Below the pieces are notes generated by a model. The model had not been told where the DNA came from. It made no database searches and saw only the letters and a program-made list of their open reading frames with translations. From the NCBI RefSeq assembly GCF_003054225.1, contig NZ_QBKQ01000001.1:62001-126000 (forward strand): 64,000 nt of DNA. The letters are read 5' to 3'. The position numbers and the translations under genes are program-made. Positions 34,127 through 43,797 of this stretch are shown piece after piece. Every line of letters begins with the position of its first letter. Within the stretch, counting starts at the first letter, position 1. This stretch comes from Christiangramia gaetbulicola (lineage in GTDB: Bacteria > Bacteroidota > Bacteroidia > Flavobacteriales > Flavobacteriaceae).

Positions 34127-34183
34127 GCCTCTTTGTAATTCTTTGAAAGATAATAAAGAGAAATTCTTTAAGCAGAGCTTTTC

Positions 34184-35605
34184 TTAATCTGTCCCGTTAA
34201 GACTATCCTTAGCGGTAGATTCCAAACCGTATTTATCTACCAGGTAAACCAGTGAAGTCATGGTTGCTGCCCCTAGTTCCAGTTCCCTTTTATTCACATG
34301 CTCAAAGGTATCGTTGGCCGCATGATGATGATCAAAATAGCGCTGAGAATCTGGTCTTAATCCAGCGAGCACCGTATTGCCTCCTTTAAGCGGACTAATA
34401 TCTGCTCCGCCACCACCTCTATGGAAATAGTGAATTAGATAGGGCTCGAACAAACTCTTCCAGGATAAGATCTTTTCGTATTGTTCATCATTAGAAGTAA
34501 ATCCAAAACCTCTCGGTGTAAATCCGCCGGCATCGCTTTCCAGGGCGAAAACGTGGTTTTCAGATTTCGATTTTGCCACCTCGGCATATTTATTTCCACC
34601 GCGCAAACCATTCTCTTCATTCATAAAAAGAACTACACGTAATGTTTTCTTTGGCTTATATCCTATTTCTTTAAACAACCTGAGAACTTCCATAGACTGC
34701 ACTACTCCGGCGCCATCGTCGTGTGAACCATCACCAAGGTCCCAGGAATCCAAATGACCTCCTACAACCATGATCTCTTCTGGAGTTTCAGTACCGGTTA
34801 TTTCTCCAATAACATTATAGGATTGTACATCTTCATGCTGCTCGCAGTTCATCTTAAAATATAGCTCCAGGTCTTTCTGGATCTTCAGAATTCCGCTTAG
34901 ATATTCAGCATCATTGGTAGAAATTGCCGCTGCGGGGATCCTGTCTTTAACCGGCATATCACCATAGCTCATAGAACCTGTATGAGGGAGATCATCCAAT
35001 CTCAAATTCATGGATCTCACGATCACCCCAACTGCACCATATTTGGCAGCTTCTTTGGCACCGGAATATCTCTGATCAACACATCCGCTATATGCCTCAA
35101 AAGTTTGAATAAGATCTGCGCGCATAGGGCGATTATAAAAAACGATCTTTCCTTCAATATTTTCTTTCCCGTATTCTTTTAACTGCTCTATTCCCTGAAC
35201 CTCTATCACTTCAGCTTTAGTCCCTCCAGCCGGTGTAGCCACAGAACCGCCTAATGCAGTAATATTCACATTTCTTGTCTGGCCGGGGCCTGTTTGCACA
35301 TAAGCAAATTCCCTTCCTCCACGGGTCCATTTGGGAACCATTACCGGTTGCAGCCATACCTTATCCAGCCCCAGCTTTTCCAGTTCGGCTTTGGTATATT
35401 CCACCGCCTGTTCGGCACCATAAGATCCCGAAAGTCTTCCCCCGATTTCATTAGACAAATGATCCAGCCAAGTATAGCTTTTGCCGTTAAGCAAAGACAT
35501 ATCATAGATCTTTCTAATATTAAGTGAATCTTCGGTAGAGTTGGTTTGGGCTGAAGTTCCTAAACCTATAAACAACAGAATAAGAACAGTATAGAATGAT
35601 TTCAT
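34184..35605 (-). CDS. Secreted M28 family aminopeptidase (carboxypeptidase-Q-like)
   Basis: 473 residues with a signal peptide (FYTVLILLFIGLGTSAQ). A PA domain insert spans about 120-250 (KEYGKENIEGKIVFYNRPM and AAKYGAVGVIVRSM). The zinc ligands expected for a bimetallic M28 site are visible: GGHLDSWD, SHDDGAG, NEENG, ESDAGG and DHHHAANDT. Arrangement and length resemble plasma glutamate carboxypeptidase/CPQ. It is expected to trim peptides in the periplasm or outside the cell. Stand-alone gene. Confidence 0.92.
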   Translation of the reverse strand: MKSFYTVLILLFIGLGTSAQTNSTEDSLNIRKIYDMSLLNGKSYTWLDHLSNEIGGRLSGSYGAEQAVEYTKAELEKLGLDKVWLQPVMVPKWTRGGREFAYVQTGPGQTRNVNITALGGSVATPAGGTKAEVIEVQGIEQLKEYGKENIEGKIVFYNRPMRADLIQTFEAYSGCVDQRYSGAKEAAKYGAVGVIVRSMNLRLDDLPHTGSMSYGDMPVKDRIPAAAISTNDAEYLSGILKIQKDLELYFKMNCEQHEDVQSYNVIGEITGTETPEEIMVVGGHLDSWDLGDGSHDDGAGVVQSMEVLRLFKEIGYKPKKTLRVVLFMNEENGLRGGNKYAEVAKSKSENHVFALESDAGGFTPRGFGFTSNDEQYEKILSWKSLFEPYLIHYFHRGGGGADISPLKGGNTVLAGLRPDSQRYFDHHHAANDTFEHVNKRELELGAATMTSLVYLVDKYGLESTAKDSLNGTD

Positions 35606-35663
35606 TAAATTTTATTTTGGCTGCTAAATAACAGTTTTTTATTCATTTTTTCGAACAGTAGCT

Positions 35664-36548
35664 TTAATTCTTTTCCCGGGTTAGCTCTTCCCGATATTCG
35701 GCTAGATTCTTCTTGATGTCTGGATCCAGTTCCGGTTCTTTTACCTCCTTATATTGAGTTAGTTCCTCATAAAGGATCTTTGCTACCAATAAACGGGCAG
35801 TATCTTTATCATCCGCAGGGATCACGTACCAGGGAGCATTTTCCCTGGAAGTCTTATTAATAGCCTCCTGGTAATACTTCTGGTATTCTCCCCATAGCTC
35901 ACGCTCTTTAAGATCTCCCGGAGAAAATTTCCAGTTCTTACTGGGTTTATTAAGCCTTCGGAGTAAACGCTGGCGTTGTTCCTCTTTAGAAAGGTGAAGA
36001 AAGAATTTAAAGATGATGGTTCCGTTATCTGCAATATGATCTTCAAACTGACGGATATTCTCATAGCGTTGTTCCCAGAAATCTGCATCTATATCTGAAA
36101 CACTATCTATTCCCGGCAAATTTTCATTCAGAATATATTCCGGATGAACTTTTGTTACCAGTACATTTTCATAATGCGTACGGTTGAACACACCAAATTT
36201 TCCCCTTTCGGGTAAAGCGATATAATGCCTCCATAAAAAGTCATGTTTTAATTCTTTATCTGAAGGGGTTTTGAAACTATGCACCACCACTCCCCTGCTA
36301 TTAAAATCTTTGAAGACTTCGCGGATCAAACTGTCCTTACCAGCGGTATCCATTCCCTGAAGACAGATCAAAACCGAATATTTCCCATAGGCGTACAAAG
36401 TATCCTGCCAGTCTCCGAGATCTTTACGGATCTCTTTCATTTCATCTTTGATATCATCTTCAGATTCGTTTAGCTCGAACCGGGTACTAAGCCTGGAAAG
36501 TTCAATTTTGGAAGTTACCTTAAACTGGGAGTGATCTATATGCTTCAT
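35664..36548 (-). CDS. PPK2 family polyphosphate:nucleotide phosphotransferase
   Basis: 294 residues from ATG 36548; the longer open frame to 36728 adds 60 unlikely residues. P-loop-like GMDTAGKDS at 65-73 and Walker B VFNRTHYENVLV, and a lid region with RRLNKPSKNWKFSPGD, assign it to PPK2. The short length with one kinase domain resembles the polyP-dependent AMP/ADP-phosphorylating (class III-type) enzymes, so it likely makes NDP/NTP from polyphosphate. It is divergent from the GNAT gene, with 76 bases between starts. Confidence 0.92.
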   Translation of the reverse strand: MKHIDHSQFKVTSKIELSRLSTRFELNESEDDIKDEMKEIRKDLGDWQDTLYAYGKYSVLICLQGMDTAGKDSLIREVFKDFNSRGVVVHSFKTPSDKELKHDFLWRHYIALPERGKFGVFNRTHYENVLVTKVHPEYILNENLPGIDSVSDIDADFWEQRYENIRQFEDHIADNGTIIFKFFLHLSKEEQRQRLLRRLNKPSKNWKFSPGDLKERELWGEYQKYYQEAINKTSRENAPWYVIPADDKDTARLLVAKILYEELTQYKEVKEPELDPDIKKNLAEYREELTREKN

Positions 36549-36624
36549 AAGTTGAATATCTACCAATAAATATACAATCTTTATAAGAGTTAATTTTTTT
36601 ATCTTCGCGACAAATACAATAGGC

Positions 36625-37230
36625 TTGGACAAACTAGAAAGAGAAGATATCATCCAGAAGGTAACCACCTTGTTAAAGGAGATCCCTTCATCTATGGATA
36701 TAGTAAAAAAAGGTGGTAATAGAGACAAAAGGTTCAGATACCTGGCGACTCATATGGTAGATAAAGCCATAGAAAAAGATGCGCTTATAGTTTCTGAAAA
36801 TAAGCAGGGTATTGCCATACTTTTTAAGACAAGCAAGAAAGATAATAATATCTGGAAAGACCTTTGGTCGCAACTTAAACTGGTTGCCAATGTAACCGGG
36901 GTCAAGAATGCACTGAACATCATTAAAACCCAGGATTATATCAAGAAGCAGAGACCGCAGGAAGGTGAATATCTTTATTGCTGGTTCTGGGGAATTTTGA
37001 AAGAATATCGTGGTGCAGACACCCAGGTAGGAAAAGAAATGAAGGATGTTTTCTTCAGGACCGCTCATGATACAGGGCTTCCCCTATATGCAGAAACCCG
37101 CGGCAGAACGAATGCTATCGTTTACCAACGGGTTGGTTTTGATCTTTTTCATGAATGGGATCACCCTAGTGGTGACACTATGTATTTTCTAAAATACGAT
37201 CCGAAAAATCCAAGGAACTACAGGCCTTAA
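36625..37230 (+). CDS. GNAT-family-like acetyltransferase
   Basis: 201 residues. The middle and C-terminal parts look like a GNAT fold: EYLYCWFWGILKEYRGADTQVGKEMKDVFFRTAHDTGLPLYAETR, followed by NAIVYQRVGFDLFHEW, resembles motif A/B with the typical YxRxGF ending. The pyrophosphate-binding Q/RxxGxG/A is replaced by YRGADTQVG. Start is TTG at 36625; no upstream in-frame ATG. The substrate is unknown. It meets the convergent sigma-54 activator gene with a 4-base overlap of stops. Confidence 0.65.
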   Translation: MDKLEREDIIQKVTTLLKEIPSSMDIVKKGGNRDKRFRYLATHMVDKAIEKDALIVSENKQGIAILFKTSKKDNNIWKDLWSQLKLVANVTGVKNALNIIKTQDYIKKQRPQEGEYLYCWFWGILKEYRGADTQVGKEMKDVFFRTAHDTGLPLYAETRGRTNAIVYQRVGFDLFHEWDHPSGDTMYFLKYDPKNPRNYRP

Positions 37231-38393
37231 AATCGGCTTCCAAAGAGTTTTACGTCTTCATCGGTAATCTCTTTTCCTCCAAGGATGAAAAGGCGTTCTA
37301 CCACGTTTCGTAATTCACGTACATTTCCGCGCCATTCGCTCTCTTTTAGAACTTCAATGGCTTCTTTGGTGAATTCTTTTTTATTGGTCCCCTGTTCACT
37401 AGCGATCTTTTCACTGAAATAATCAACCAGAAGAGGAATATCTTCCTTTCTATCTTTTAAGGCAGGGACTTCGATCAAGATCACCGCCAGTCTGTGATAA
37501 AGGTCTTCCCTGAAGTTATTTTCTTCGATTTCCTTTTTCAGGTCTTTATTGGTCGCGGCAACTACTCTAACATCTACCTTGATATCCTTATCGCTACCCA
37601 CACGGGAAATCTTATTTTCCTGAAGTGCTCTTAGAACTTTCGCCTGGGCAGATAAACTCATATCTCCTATCTCATCCAGGAAAATAGTTCCTTTATTGGC
37701 TGCTTCAAATTTACCGGCACGATCTTTATTGGCAGAAGTAAAGGCTCCCTTTACGTGACCAAAAAGTTCACTTTCTATAAGTTCTGAAGGTATCGCGGCA
37801 CAATTCACCTCGATCATAGGTCCTTTAGACCTGTCACTCTTTTGATGTAACCAATGTGCTACCAGCTCTTTTCCGGTTCCGTTAGGCCCGGTAATCAGTA
37901 CTCTCGCATCGGTATGAGCTACCTTTTCTATCATATCCTTGATATTCTGGATAGCTTCAGACTCCCCTATCATCTGGTAGTTCTTACTTACCTTCTTTTT
38001 TAACCTGGTATTCTCCACGACCAGTTCCTTGCGATCCAATGCATTTCTAACCGTATTCAATAACCTGTTTAGGTCTGGCGGTTTCGAAATATAATCGAAA
38101 GCTCCCATTTTCATGGTATTTACAGCTGTATCCAGATCGCCATGACCGGAGATCATCACTACCGGAATTTCAGGTTTTAACTTTTTTACAGCCTCGAGCA
38201 CCTCGACACCGTCCATTTTAGGCATTTTTATGTCGCAAAGAATAAGATCGAAATCTTCATTTTTCACCAGTTCCATTCCTGCGAGACCGTCTTCAGCATC
38301 GGTGACTTCATAGTCCTTGCTTTCTTCAGTCAGTATCTTATTAAGTACTCGCCTAATAGACGCTTCGTCTTCTATTAATAATATTTTTGCCAT
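37227..38393 (-). CDS. NtrC-type sigma-54 activator response regulator lacking a DNA-binding domain
   Basis: 388 residues: receiver domain 1-120 with phospho-acceptor D54 (CDIKMP) and K105, then AAA+ domain ~142-370 with Walker A GPNGTGKE at 169-176 and Walker B GTIFLDE at 236-242. The sigma-54 contacting loop reads GAFTSA at 216-221 instead of GAFTGA. The protein ends at KEITDEDVKLFGSRF with no Fis-type helix-turn-helix, so it probably activates from solution. No histidine kinase is adjacent. It overlaps the upstream gene stop by one base. Confidence 0.92.
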   Translation of the reverse strand: MAKILLIEDEASIRRVLNKILTEESKDYEVTDAEDGLAGMELVKNEDFDLILCDIKMPKMDGVEVLEAVKKLKPEIPVVMISGHGDLDTAVNTMKMGAFDYISKPPDLNRLLNTVRNALDRKELVVENTRLKKKVSKNYQMIGESEAIQNIKDMIEKVAHTDARVLITGPNGTGKELVAHWLHQKSDRSKGPMIEVNCAAIPSELIESELFGHVKGAFTSANKDRAGKFEAANKGTIFLDEIGDMSLSAQAKVLRALQENKISRVGSDKDIKVDVRVVAATNKDLKKEIEENNFREDLYHRLAVILIEVPALKDRKEDIPLLVDYFSEKIASEQGTNKKEFTKEAIEVLKESEWRGNVRELRNVVERLFILGGKEITDEDVKLFGSRF

Positions 38394-39295
38394 TAGAATA
38401 TTGTAAATTTTATTCCACTTCTACCATAAAAGGTATTGGTTTCGTTAATCGTATAAACATCATCCTGGTTACTATCCCGCAACCTGATGTCATTTCTTAG
38501 CGTGTGCCCCCCGTAAATATAAAATTTAAGATGATCGGTGAAGCTAAATTCATAACCCAAACCACTTAACACGATGGTCATCGAAATATTTTCAGCAATA
38601 TTATCATTCCCGGTATTCGACGGAGTTGCATCAAAATTTTCCTGAATGTTCGCAAAGAATCCATCCAGGGTTACAAAGGCCTGTATCTCATGCCTCGAGT
38701 TAAAATAATACTTTAAATTGGATTTTGGAGTTCCTATCGCGTAAGACCACTTCTCATTCCAGCGTTTGTAATAATTCACAATGGGTAACGGAAAGGGAAA
38801 TCCTGCTGTTGTAGAATACCTTAATCCTAATATTAGCCTGGAAGCATCGTCATTAACCGGATCCTCCTTGGTTTTCACAAATAGTACGGTTCCGGTATAG
38901 ATAAGATCATCACTTATAATATGTCCTTGAGAGAAATTGGAAGCGATCTTTACTCCCGTCTCAGCACCAAACCTCCAGTCATTCTTCATTTTAAAGGTAT
39001 ATCCAAGGGTCGCGGTGAAAGACTGGAACCTATCCAGGTCGCTAGTATCGAAAACCTCGGGATCTTTATACTTAAAATGCACGTTCCTGTATTCCAGGCT
39101 CGGCACCAGGTAAGAACCTTCTTTCTTTAACCTGATAGGAAACGCACCAATAGCCCTGGATCTTCGAAATGAATTATCTGAATTCTTCTGCGGAAAATAG
39201 GTATACTCGATCCTTACCAGATCTGTTTGTTGCGAAAAAGCAGCATAACCGAAGGGGAAGATCAGGAAAATGAATAGGATCTTATACGTCTTCAT
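38393..39295 (-). CDS. Outer-membrane-beta-barrel-like protein (DUF6268-like)
   Basis: 300 residues from ATG 39295 with a signal peptide (ILFIFLIFPFGYAAFSQ). Alternating beta-strand pattern with aromatic ends (LVPSLEYRNVHFKY, LGYTFKMKNDWRFGAETGVKI, FYGRSGIKFTIF) and a terminal Phe suggest an outer-membrane barrel of about 300 residues, resembling DUF6268. Overlaps the preceding MscS gene by 14 bases and its stop overlaps the sigma-54 activator ATG. Function unknown. Confidence 0.75.
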   Translation of the reverse strand: MKTYKILFIFLIFPFGYAAFSQQTDLVRIEYTYFPQKNSDNSFRRSRAIGAFPIRLKKEGSYLVPSLEYRNVHFKYKDPEVFDTSDLDRFQSFTATLGYTFKMKNDWRFGAETGVKIASNFSQGHIISDDLIYTGTVLFVKTKEDPVNDDASRLILGLRYSTTAGFPFPLPIVNYYKRWNEKWSYAIGTPKSNLKYYFNSRHEIQAFVTLDGFFANIQENFDATPSNTGNDNIAENISMTIVLSGLGYEFSFTDHLKFYIYGGHTLRNDIRLRDSNQDDVYTINETNTFYGRSGIKFTIF

Positions 39296-40217
39296 TGTCA
39301 TCATATTCCTCCAACGTTTGCCGTTTTTCAGGGTAGAACATATGTACATCTCTTTGCGGGAAAGGAATGGTAATATTGTTCAATCTGAATTTATTGTTCA
39401 CCTTAAACCTAAGTTCACTTTTTACTTTTGGATCAACGAAACTATCCGACACATAGAAATGCAGACCGAATAATAAAGCTGAATCCCCAAAATCTTCAAA
39501 AAGCACAAATGGTTCAGGTTTCTTTAAAATACCCTTTTGTTCCCTGGCGCATTCCAGCAAAACTTCACGAACCTTTTCCACATCACTGCCATAGGAAACA
39601 CCAACCTTTACGACCTCCCGGGTTGTTTTATGATTTTGAGTATAATTATAAACGGTATCACTAATGAATTTATGATTCGGGATGATCATTACTTTATCAT
39701 CCCTGGTAAGTGCACGGGTAGTTCTAAGTTTTATCTCAAAAACGCGGGCCACACGGCCATCCATTTCGATCACATCTCCAACCAGCAGGGATTTATCGAG
39801 AATGATAAAAATTCCGCCTATAACATCCTGAAATAGCTCCTGCAAGGCAAGACCCAGACCAACGAACAAGGCTGCGGAAGCAGTAAGAAGAATCGTAACA
39901 TCTATCCCGGCCGAACTCAGCGTGATCAAAATAACCGCGAGATAAACGAAATATTTTATGAATTTAAAGACACTGATGAATTTCATCTTGTCTTCATCCT
40001 GTAACTTTGAAGTGATAAAAGATCTAATGATCCTTAACAGCAAACTGGCGATAAGAAAAGCAAGAATTACCAGAACCACCATCCCCACAGATATGGTTAC
40101 CGGTTCTCCCCCAATGGGAAAAGTATAGCCAAACTCCCAGATATCCTTAATGGTTCCCCAGATATCCTGTTCGATCACTTCTGTAACTTTCTCTTTAGCT
40201 GTTTGATCCTGCTGCAT
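39282..40217 (-). CDS. Mechanosensitive ion channel family protein (MscS-like)
   Basis: 311 residues. Three N-terminal hydrophobic segments; the pore-lining TM3 is ILLTASAALFVGLGLALQELFQDVIGGIFIIL, with the conserved small-residue pattern and following beta domain (GDVIEMDGRVARVFEIKLRTT, IPNHKFISDTVYNYT). It should release solutes on membrane tension. It is 2 bases from the ABC permease gene upstream, within the same leftward unit. Confidence 0.93.
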   Translation of the reverse strand: MQQDQTAKEKVTEVIEQDIWGTIKDIWEFGYTFPIGGEPVTISVGMVVLVILAFLIASLLLRIIRSFITSKLQDEDKMKFISVFKFIKYFVYLAVILITLSSAGIDVTILLTASAALFVGLGLALQELFQDVIGGIFIILDKSLLVGDVIEMDGRVARVFEIKLRTTRALTRDDKVMIIPNHKFISDTVYNYTQNHKTTREVVKVGVSYGSDVEKVREVLLECAREQKGILKKPEPFVLFEDFGDSALLFGLHFYVSDSFVDPKVKSELRFKVNNKFRLNNITIPFPQRDVHMFYPEKRQTLEEYDDNEDV

Positions 40218-40219
40218 AC

Positions 40220-41515
40220 TTAATATTTAAGCCATTTATACAGTTCCTTGTAAGTTGGTTTCTTTCCGTACATAAGGATTCCCACCCGGTATATTTTAGC
40301 CGATAACCATAAGACGCCAAAATTCGTCGCGATAAGAACAGTTATGGAAATCGCTATTTCCCACCATGGAACTCCAAAAGGGATCCTCATTAACATCACA
40401 ATTGGTGAGGTTAACGGAATTATTGAAAATATAGTTGAAACAGTTCCATGCGGATTTTCCACCACCGAAAAGAATCCTACGTAGATCCCCAGGATTAGCG
40501 GAAGGATAATAGGAAACATGAACTGCTGGGTGTCGGTCTCGCTATCTACGGCAGCACCTATGGCTGCGTAAATGGCACTATACAAAAAATAGCCTCCAAT
40601 GAAATAAATGACGAAAAAGCTCAGCAAACTGGCATAAGGTAACTTTAGAATATCGACCACCAGCTGGTTTATTTCGGGTTTCATGGCATTATCTATGGCT
40701 GCTGAAGCAGGACTACGCGCCGCCATAGGATCTATGCCCAAAAAAGAAGAAATACCAAAGAGAAGTACCGTCCCCAGGATGATCCAAACCGAGAACTGGG
40801 TTAGCCCGGCAAGCGAGGTTCCCAGTACTTTTCCTAACAATAACTGGAATGGTTTTACCGATGAAACGATGATCTCGATAATACGATTGGTCTTTTCCTC
40901 GATCACGCTGCGCATTACCATATTCCCATAGATAATTATGAACATCATTAACAGGTAACCAGCCGCTCCTCCAAAGAACATCTTAATATAATTAGACATC
41001 TTGGAGCTTTGTTCACCGGCAAAATTCTGTATCTGCACGCTCACATCGGCCCTGGCCTTATCTATTTCAGAAACATCTATTCCCTTGGCGATAAGCTGTT
41101 CCCGGGTAAGTTTATCTGAAATGGTTTTTTCAATATTCTCAATAGTTCCGAATCCGGGAGTGTCCTTTCCGAAAAATTCCACCTCGGGTTTTCCGTAGGT
41201 TGGGCTTACTTCAGAAATATGAATAAGTCCAAAATATTCGTTTTCCAGGACTTCCTGCCTGGCTGAGACCAGGTCTTTATCTGAATAATCTAAATATTGT
41301 ACCTGCTCTCCATCCTTGAATTCACCAGCGAACAAGCCGCTTTCGTCATGAATCCCAATTATCTTCTGCTCGGTACTGTTCAGCATACTTAAATAGGCAA
41401 TGAGCATGATCATCCCGACAAAAATGAGGGGACTCAAAAATGTCATGACAATAAATGTCTTATTTCTAACCCTTGCCAGATACTCCCTGTTGATTATTAG
41501 CCGTAGGTTACGCAT
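40220..41515 (-). CDS. ABC-2 family transporter permease (NatB-like)
   Basis: 431 residues: N-terminal membrane helix (TFIVMTFLSPLIFVGMIMLIAYLS), ~150-residue extracytoplasmic region, and about five C-terminal hydrophobic segments from residue ~185. Pattern NREYLARVRNKTFIVMT is typical of NatB/YhaP-type Na+ or drug exporters. Overlaps the ATPase gene by 8 bases, so the two form one transporter. Substrate unknown. Confidence 0.88.
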   Translation of the reverse strand: MRNLRLIINREYLARVRNKTFIVMTFLSPLIFVGMIMLIAYLSMLNSTEQKIIGIHDESGLFAGEFKDGEQVQYLDYSDKDLVSARQEVLENEYFGLIHISEVSPTYGKPEVEFFGKDTPGFGTIENIEKTISDKLTREQLIAKGIDVSEIDKARADVSVQIQNFAGEQSSKMSNYIKMFFGGAAGYLLMMFIIIYGNMVMRSVIEEKTNRIIEIIVSSVKPFQLLLGKVLGTSLAGLTQFSVWIILGTVLLFGISSFLGIDPMAARSPASAAIDNAMKPEINQLVVDILKLPYASLLSFFVIYFIGGYFLYSAIYAAIGAAVDSETDTQQFMFPIILPLILGIYVGFFSVVENPHGTVSTIFSIIPLTSPIVMLMRIPFGVPWWEIAISITVLIATNFGVLWLSAKIYRVGILMYGKKPTYKELYKWLKY

Positions 41516-42437
41516 GTTGAGTTACGGTTTTAATGAAAATATCGTTTACAGAAGGGATCACTTCTACAAAATGATTGATCCTCGCTCTGGATAGTAAAAA
41601 CTGAATTAGATCATTAGAATTCTCATGATCTTTAAGCTTGATACTTAATTTAAGGTCTTCCTGTATACTTTTAAATCTTGCCGGTCCCGTTTGAAAGCGG
41701 TCTTTAAGCTCCTTCAACAATGTTACCTCATCGGCCGCATTGATGCCTACTTCGAAAGTATTGGATTTGTATTCTTTCTTAATTTCTGAAACCTTACCGT
41801 CCAGTAATTTATTCGATTTATGGATGAGGGCGATATAATCGCAAAGTTCTTCCACGCTTTCCATTCTATGAGTAGAAAAAAGGATCGTGGCTCCTTCATC
41901 TTTTAGTTGAAGAATTTCATCCTTGATCAAATTGGCATTTACGGGATCAAAACCACTGAAAGGTTCATCAAAAATGAGCAATTTAGGCCGGTGCAGAACG
42001 GTTATGACAAATTGTACCTTTTGTGCCATTCCTTTGGAAAGTTCCTGTATCTTTTTATCCCACCAGGCTTCGATATCCAGTCGTTTGAACCAGTATTCCA
42101 GTCTTTCTTTAGCTTCGGCTTTGCTTAAACCTTTTAAGCGCGCCAGGTAAAGTGCCTGCTCACCAACTTTCATGGATTTATAAAGACCACGTTCTTCAGG
42201 AAGATATCCAATATGCGCGATATCATCTGGATGCAAGGGTTTACCGTCCAGATAGACCTTGCCTTCATCGGGCATCGTGATCTGGTTTATAATGCGCAGC
42301 AACGTAGTTTTGCCGGCCCCATTAGGACCTAAAAGTCCAAAAATACTCTCTTTGGGGATATTGATTGAAACGTTGTTGAGTGCAGTAAAATTTCCGAAGC
42401 GCTTGTAGATATTCTCTGCAACCAAAAGATTTTCCAT
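41508..42437 (-). CDS. ABC transporter ATP-binding protein (NatA-like)
   Basis: 309 residues with Walker A GPNGAGKT near 35-42, signature LSKGMAQKVQ and Walker B LLIFDEP; the C-terminal ~90 residues form an extra domain as in NatA/DrrA. The signature reads LSKGM instead of LSGGQ, as often in this group. First gene of the leftward unit ending with the sigma-54 activator gene. Works with the adjacent permease. Confidence 0.92.
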   Translation of the reverse strand: MENLLVAENIYKRFGNFTALNNVSINIPKESIFGLLGPNGAGKTTLLRIINQITMPDEGKVYLDGKPLHPDDIAHIGYLPEERGLYKSMKVGEQALYLARLKGLSKAEAKERLEYWFKRLDIEAWWDKKIQELSKGMAQKVQFVITVLHRPKLLIFDEPFSGFDPVNANLIKDEILQLKDEGATILFSTHRMESVEELCDYIALIHKSNKLLDGKVSEIKKEYKSNTFEVGINAADEVTLLKELKDRFQTGPARFKSIQEDLKLSIKLKDHENSNDLIQFLLSRARINHFVEVIPSVNDIFIKTVTQHA

Positions 42438-42524
42438 ATAGTCATTTGAGAAGTGTTAAAGATATAGAAATAGACAGAGAGTTGAAGTCGATTAAGAAGA
42501 TTTTATAATTAATGAACCCCTATA

Positions 42525-42560
42525 AAAACAAAACCCACCCTTAATTAGATTAAGGATGGG
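42525..42560 (-). terminator. Terminator of grpE-dnaJ transcription
   Basis: Read leftward, CCCATCCTTAAT pairs with ATTAAGGGTGGG (one G-T/mismatch) around CTA, followed by TTTTGTTTTT. It lies ~85 bases after the dnaJ stop and ends the leftward dnaJ unit before the ABC genes. The rest of 42438-42645 shows no gene. Confidence 0.8.
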
Positions 42561-42645
42561 AAAAAAATTGCTATGAAAAAGAAAAATTATCACTAAAAGA
42601 CTTAGTGATTCTCAAATATATAAATTTTTTCTTAAAACGGGCTTT

Positions 42646-43764
42646 CTAAGAAAACATATCTTTAACTTTTTCAAAGAAGGATTTATCGCTTTTTTCTGGA
42701 TTTGGCTGGAAATTCTCATCTTCTGCCATCCTTTCAAAGAAATCCTTTTGTTCTCTGGACAGGGTTTTAGGAGTCCATACGTTCACGTGAACTAACAAGT
42801 CTCCCTTACCATAGCCATTAATACTACTAATACCTTTACCTCTTAGTCTTAAGATCTTACCAGACTGCACTCCTTCTTCGATCTTGATACGAACCTTTCC
42901 GGTTACGGTATCTATCTCTCTCGAAGTTCCCAGCGCAGCTTCAGAATAGCTGATATAAAGATCATAATGTAAGTTATCTCCTTCTCTTTGCAGGCTTGGA
43001 TGCTCTTTTTCCTCGATGGCCACAAGAAGATCTCCTGGAATTCCATTACCCGGAGCGTCATTTCCTTTTCCGGAAACCTTTAATTGCATTCCGTCTTCAA
43101 CACCTGCAGGTATTTTGATAGATACAGTTTCTTCCTGCATCACCAGACCCTGAGCATCTGAACCTTCCGGCTTCTTATCTATCATCTGTCCGCTTCCACC
43201 ACAAGTGGTACATGGAGATGCTGTTTGCATTCTACCAAGAATAGTATTGGTTACACGGGTTACCTGGCCGGTACCATTACAGGTAGAACAGGTTTTATAG
43301 GTAGTTCCAGAAGCCTGTACTTTACGTTTAACCTTGATCTTTTTCTCACATCCATTGGCAATCTCCTCAAGATTAAGGCTCACTCTAATTCTCAGGTTAC
43401 TACCTTTCGCACGACGCTGGCCGCCACCAAAACCTCCGCCGAAGCCGGAGAATCCGCCACCAAAACCACCGCCAAAAATATCGCCGAACTGGCTGAAGAT
43501 GTCATCCATGTTCATACCTCCGCCGCCGCCGAAGCCACCACCTTCAAAGGCCTGGTGACCAAAACGATCATATTTGGCTCTCTTCTCCTGGTTTCCTAAT
43601 ACTTCATAAGCCTCTGCCGATTTTTTAAACATATCTTCAGCTTTAGCATCACCAGGATTTTTATCTGGGTGATACTTTAAAGCTTTCTTTCTATATGCTT
43701 TTTTAATTTCAGCTACAGAGGCGTCCTTACTAACACCTAATATTTCGTAATAATCTTCTTTCAT
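42646..43764 (-). CDS. dnaJ: Chaperone protein DnaJ with only two zinc-binding repeats
   Basis: 372 residues: J domain with HPD at 32-34, Gly/Phe-rich region about 73-114, then beta domains. The central zinc domain has only two CxxCxGxG motifs, CSTCNGTG (158-165) and CTTCGGSG (184-191), where typical DnaJ has four; motifs 1 and 4 have no cysteine pair (for example [12 protein letters not shown]). C-terminal substrate domain ([17 protein letters not shown]) is normal. It stimulates DnaK ATPase and follows grpE by 33 bases in the same unit. Confidence 0.97.
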   Translation of the reverse strand: MKEDYYEILGVSKDASVAEIKKAYRKKALKYHPDKNPGDAKAEDMFKKSAEAYEVLGNQEKRAKYDRFGHQAFEGGGFGGGGGMNMDDIFSQFGDIFGGGFGGGFSGFGGGFGGGQRRAKGSNLRIRVSLNLEEIANGCEKKIKVKRKVQASGTTYKTCSTCNGTGQVTRVTNTILGRMQTASPCTTCGGSGQMIDKKPEGSDAQGLVMQEETVSIKIPAGVEDGMQLKVSGKGNDAPGNGIPGDLLVAIEEKEHPSLQREGDNLHYDLYISYSEAALGTSREIDTVTGKVRIKIEEGVQSGKILRLRGKGISSINGYGKGDLLVHVNVWTPKTLSREQKDFFERMAEDENFQPNPEKSDKSFFEKVKDMFS

Positions 43765-43797
43765 GTTGGGTTTTTACAAAATTTGTAAAAGCGATTC

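Noticed and set aside
36549-36728. N-terminal extension of PPK2 to 36728
   Set aside because: The added 60 residues are hydrophobic and unlike PPK2, and would overlap the divergent GNAT gene; ATG 36548 matches the family start.
43225-43599. 124-codon rightward frame opposite dnaJ
   Set aside because: Shadow of the Gly/Phe-rich dnaJ coding region on the other strand.
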